A stretch of 64,000 nucleotides of DNA from Christiangramia oceanisediminis (lineage in GTDB: Bacteria > Bacteroidota > Bacteroidia > Flavobacteriales > Flavobacteriaceae), in assembly GCF_022570735.2 (NCBI RefSeq), contig NZ_JANCNS010000001.1:1-64000 (forward strand), written 5' to 3'. Shown here in pieces: positions 63,388 through 64,000 of the stretch (position 1 is its first letter; the number at the start of each line of letters is the position of its first letter). A program made the translations under genes and the position numbers. Below the pieces are notes generated by a model. It was not told the origin of the DNA and made no database searches. It was given only the letters and a program-made list of their open reading frames with translations.

Positions 63388-63454
63388 CCTTTGATATTTT
63401 TCGATGGTATAATTAATTCAATATCAATTTCGAAAATGAGAAATTATGATTTTA

Positions 63455-64000
63455 TCATACAGTATCAATGAAATTCTTTTCAGTTCTATTAAAAATTATT
63501 AGGCCAAAAAGAAACAATAGTATGGAAACTGTAAGAGTATAGAAAAAACTGGGCCAAGAGAATATGCCGGTATTGAGGATCATATACCTAAATCCTTCAA
63601 TAATTTGAGTTAATGGATTAAATTTGACTACCCAATCCCAATCAGGCATTTTATCTGAAACTTCACTTAGAGGATAAGGCACCGCTGAGAAATAAACTAA
63701 CAAAGAGGTGGCAAATCCTACCAATACTGATAGATCTCTGTATTTTGTTGTAAAAGCGGAGATAATCATTCCAGCCCCTAAGCCAAATAAGGCCATCATA
63801 ACAATATATATAGGAAACAAAAGAATATTAATATTCGGACTTATTTTAACTCCATTCCAGAGTACAATAATATATACAACTGATAAAACACCTATTTGTA
63901 TTCCGAATTTAAATAGGTTAGTAATAACCGTAGCCAAGGGCATTATTACCCTGGGAAAATACACCTTCCCAAAAATTCCTGCATTTACCCGAAAAGTATC
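63455..64000 (-). CDS. wzm: Polysaccharide ABC exporter permease (Wzm-like), partial
   Basis: ABC-2 type membrane subunit; only the C-terminal about 181 residues are in the window and the frame runs off the right edge. A GTG at 63964 is not the true start, because the residues before it (RVNAGIFGKV) continue into YFPRVIMPLATVITN, a segment conserved in Wzm proteins. About four to five membrane segments remain. AVPYPLSEVSDKMPDWDWVVKFNPLTQIIEGFRYMIL matches the KpsM/Wzm consensus. Partner of the ATPase at 57766. Confidence 0.92.
   Translation of the reverse strand, partial: DTFRVNAGIFGKVYFPRVIMPLATVITNLFKFGIQIGVLSVVYIIVLWNGVKISPNINILLFPIYIVMMALFGLGAGMIISAFTTKYRDLSVLVGFATSLLVYFSAVPYPLSEVSDKMPDWDWVVKFNPLTQIIEGFRYMILNTGIFSWPSFFYTLTVSILLFLFGLIIFNRTEKNFIDTV

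Noticed and set aside
63455-63964. Complete permease gene starting with GTG 63964
   Set aside because: Frame is open to the window edge and the upstream residues match the Wzm consensus, so the gene is truncated by the window.
1-64000. tRNA genes, prophage, insertion sequences, toxin-antitoxin or defence systems
   Set aside because: Looked for T-loop-like GTTCGAATC motifs, transposase, integrase and known defence domains by eye on both strands; none was convincing.

Overview
This window looks like a chromosomal segment of a Flavobacteriaceae bacterium (Bacteroidota), possibly close to Gramella/Christiangramia. The evidence is protein-level: a split transketolase, a TatC with a long periplasmic loop, a flavobacterial-type LptB/KdsD/TatC gene order, and a Tgt without zinc cysteines. 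Promoters fit the Bacteroidota pattern (TTTG or TTG, about 19-21 bases, then TAnnTTTG) and Shine-Dalgarno sequences are rare. No transposase, integrase, tRNA, rRNA or CRISPR array was found.

Left part (1-22709), housekeeping. The first 465 bases carry two near-copies of a strong leftward promoter that reads out of the window, then a promoter for thrS-infC-rpmI-rplT. infC has no ATG/GTG/TTG at its conserved start and probably uses AUA. A leftward block follows: a CPA2-type antiporter, a YjbQ protein, an exported protein of unknown role, dnaB, accA, an LptF/LptG permease and tgt. Rightward then come a two-subunit transketolase and an outer-membrane barrel protein; recQ reads leftward. Next, rightward, are kdsD-tatC-AhpD-like-lptB and a divergent asparagine-synthase-like gene lacking the catalytic cysteine. 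pssA reads leftward.

Middle part (22710-25992). The gene lnt sits between two long non-coding islands (699 and 994 bases). These are built of degenerate 7-base (partly 8-base) periodic DNA, a perfect TGTCTGT array, a duplicated stretch of about 100 bases on both sides of lnt, and palindromic TCATTTCGA elements. A separate repeat, present at 14611-14816 and 25396-25576, has a long hairpin whose arms differ between the copies by four compensatory base-pair changes. That suggests a selected RNA or DNA structure.

Right part (25993-64000). This is one very large surface polysaccharide (O-antigen or capsule) locus, almost all leftward, with genes overlapping by 4 bases or separated by a few. It encodes the tail of an ABC-2 exporter permease, its ATPase with a C-terminal cargo domain, many GT2 and GT4 glycosyltransferases, methyltransferases and two pyruvyltransferases. 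It also holds a nonulosonic (sialic-type) acid set (NeuB, NeuC, NeuA), a WecB epimerase, a deacetylase next to a formyltransferase, AsnB, an O-antigen ligase/polymerase-like membrane protein and, last in transcription order, the WcaJ/WbaP-type initiating sugar transferase. A single GT14 gene is inserted on the opposite strand at 52451. Together the genes predict an acidic, decorated glycan made on undecaprenyl phosphate and exported by an ABC transporter.
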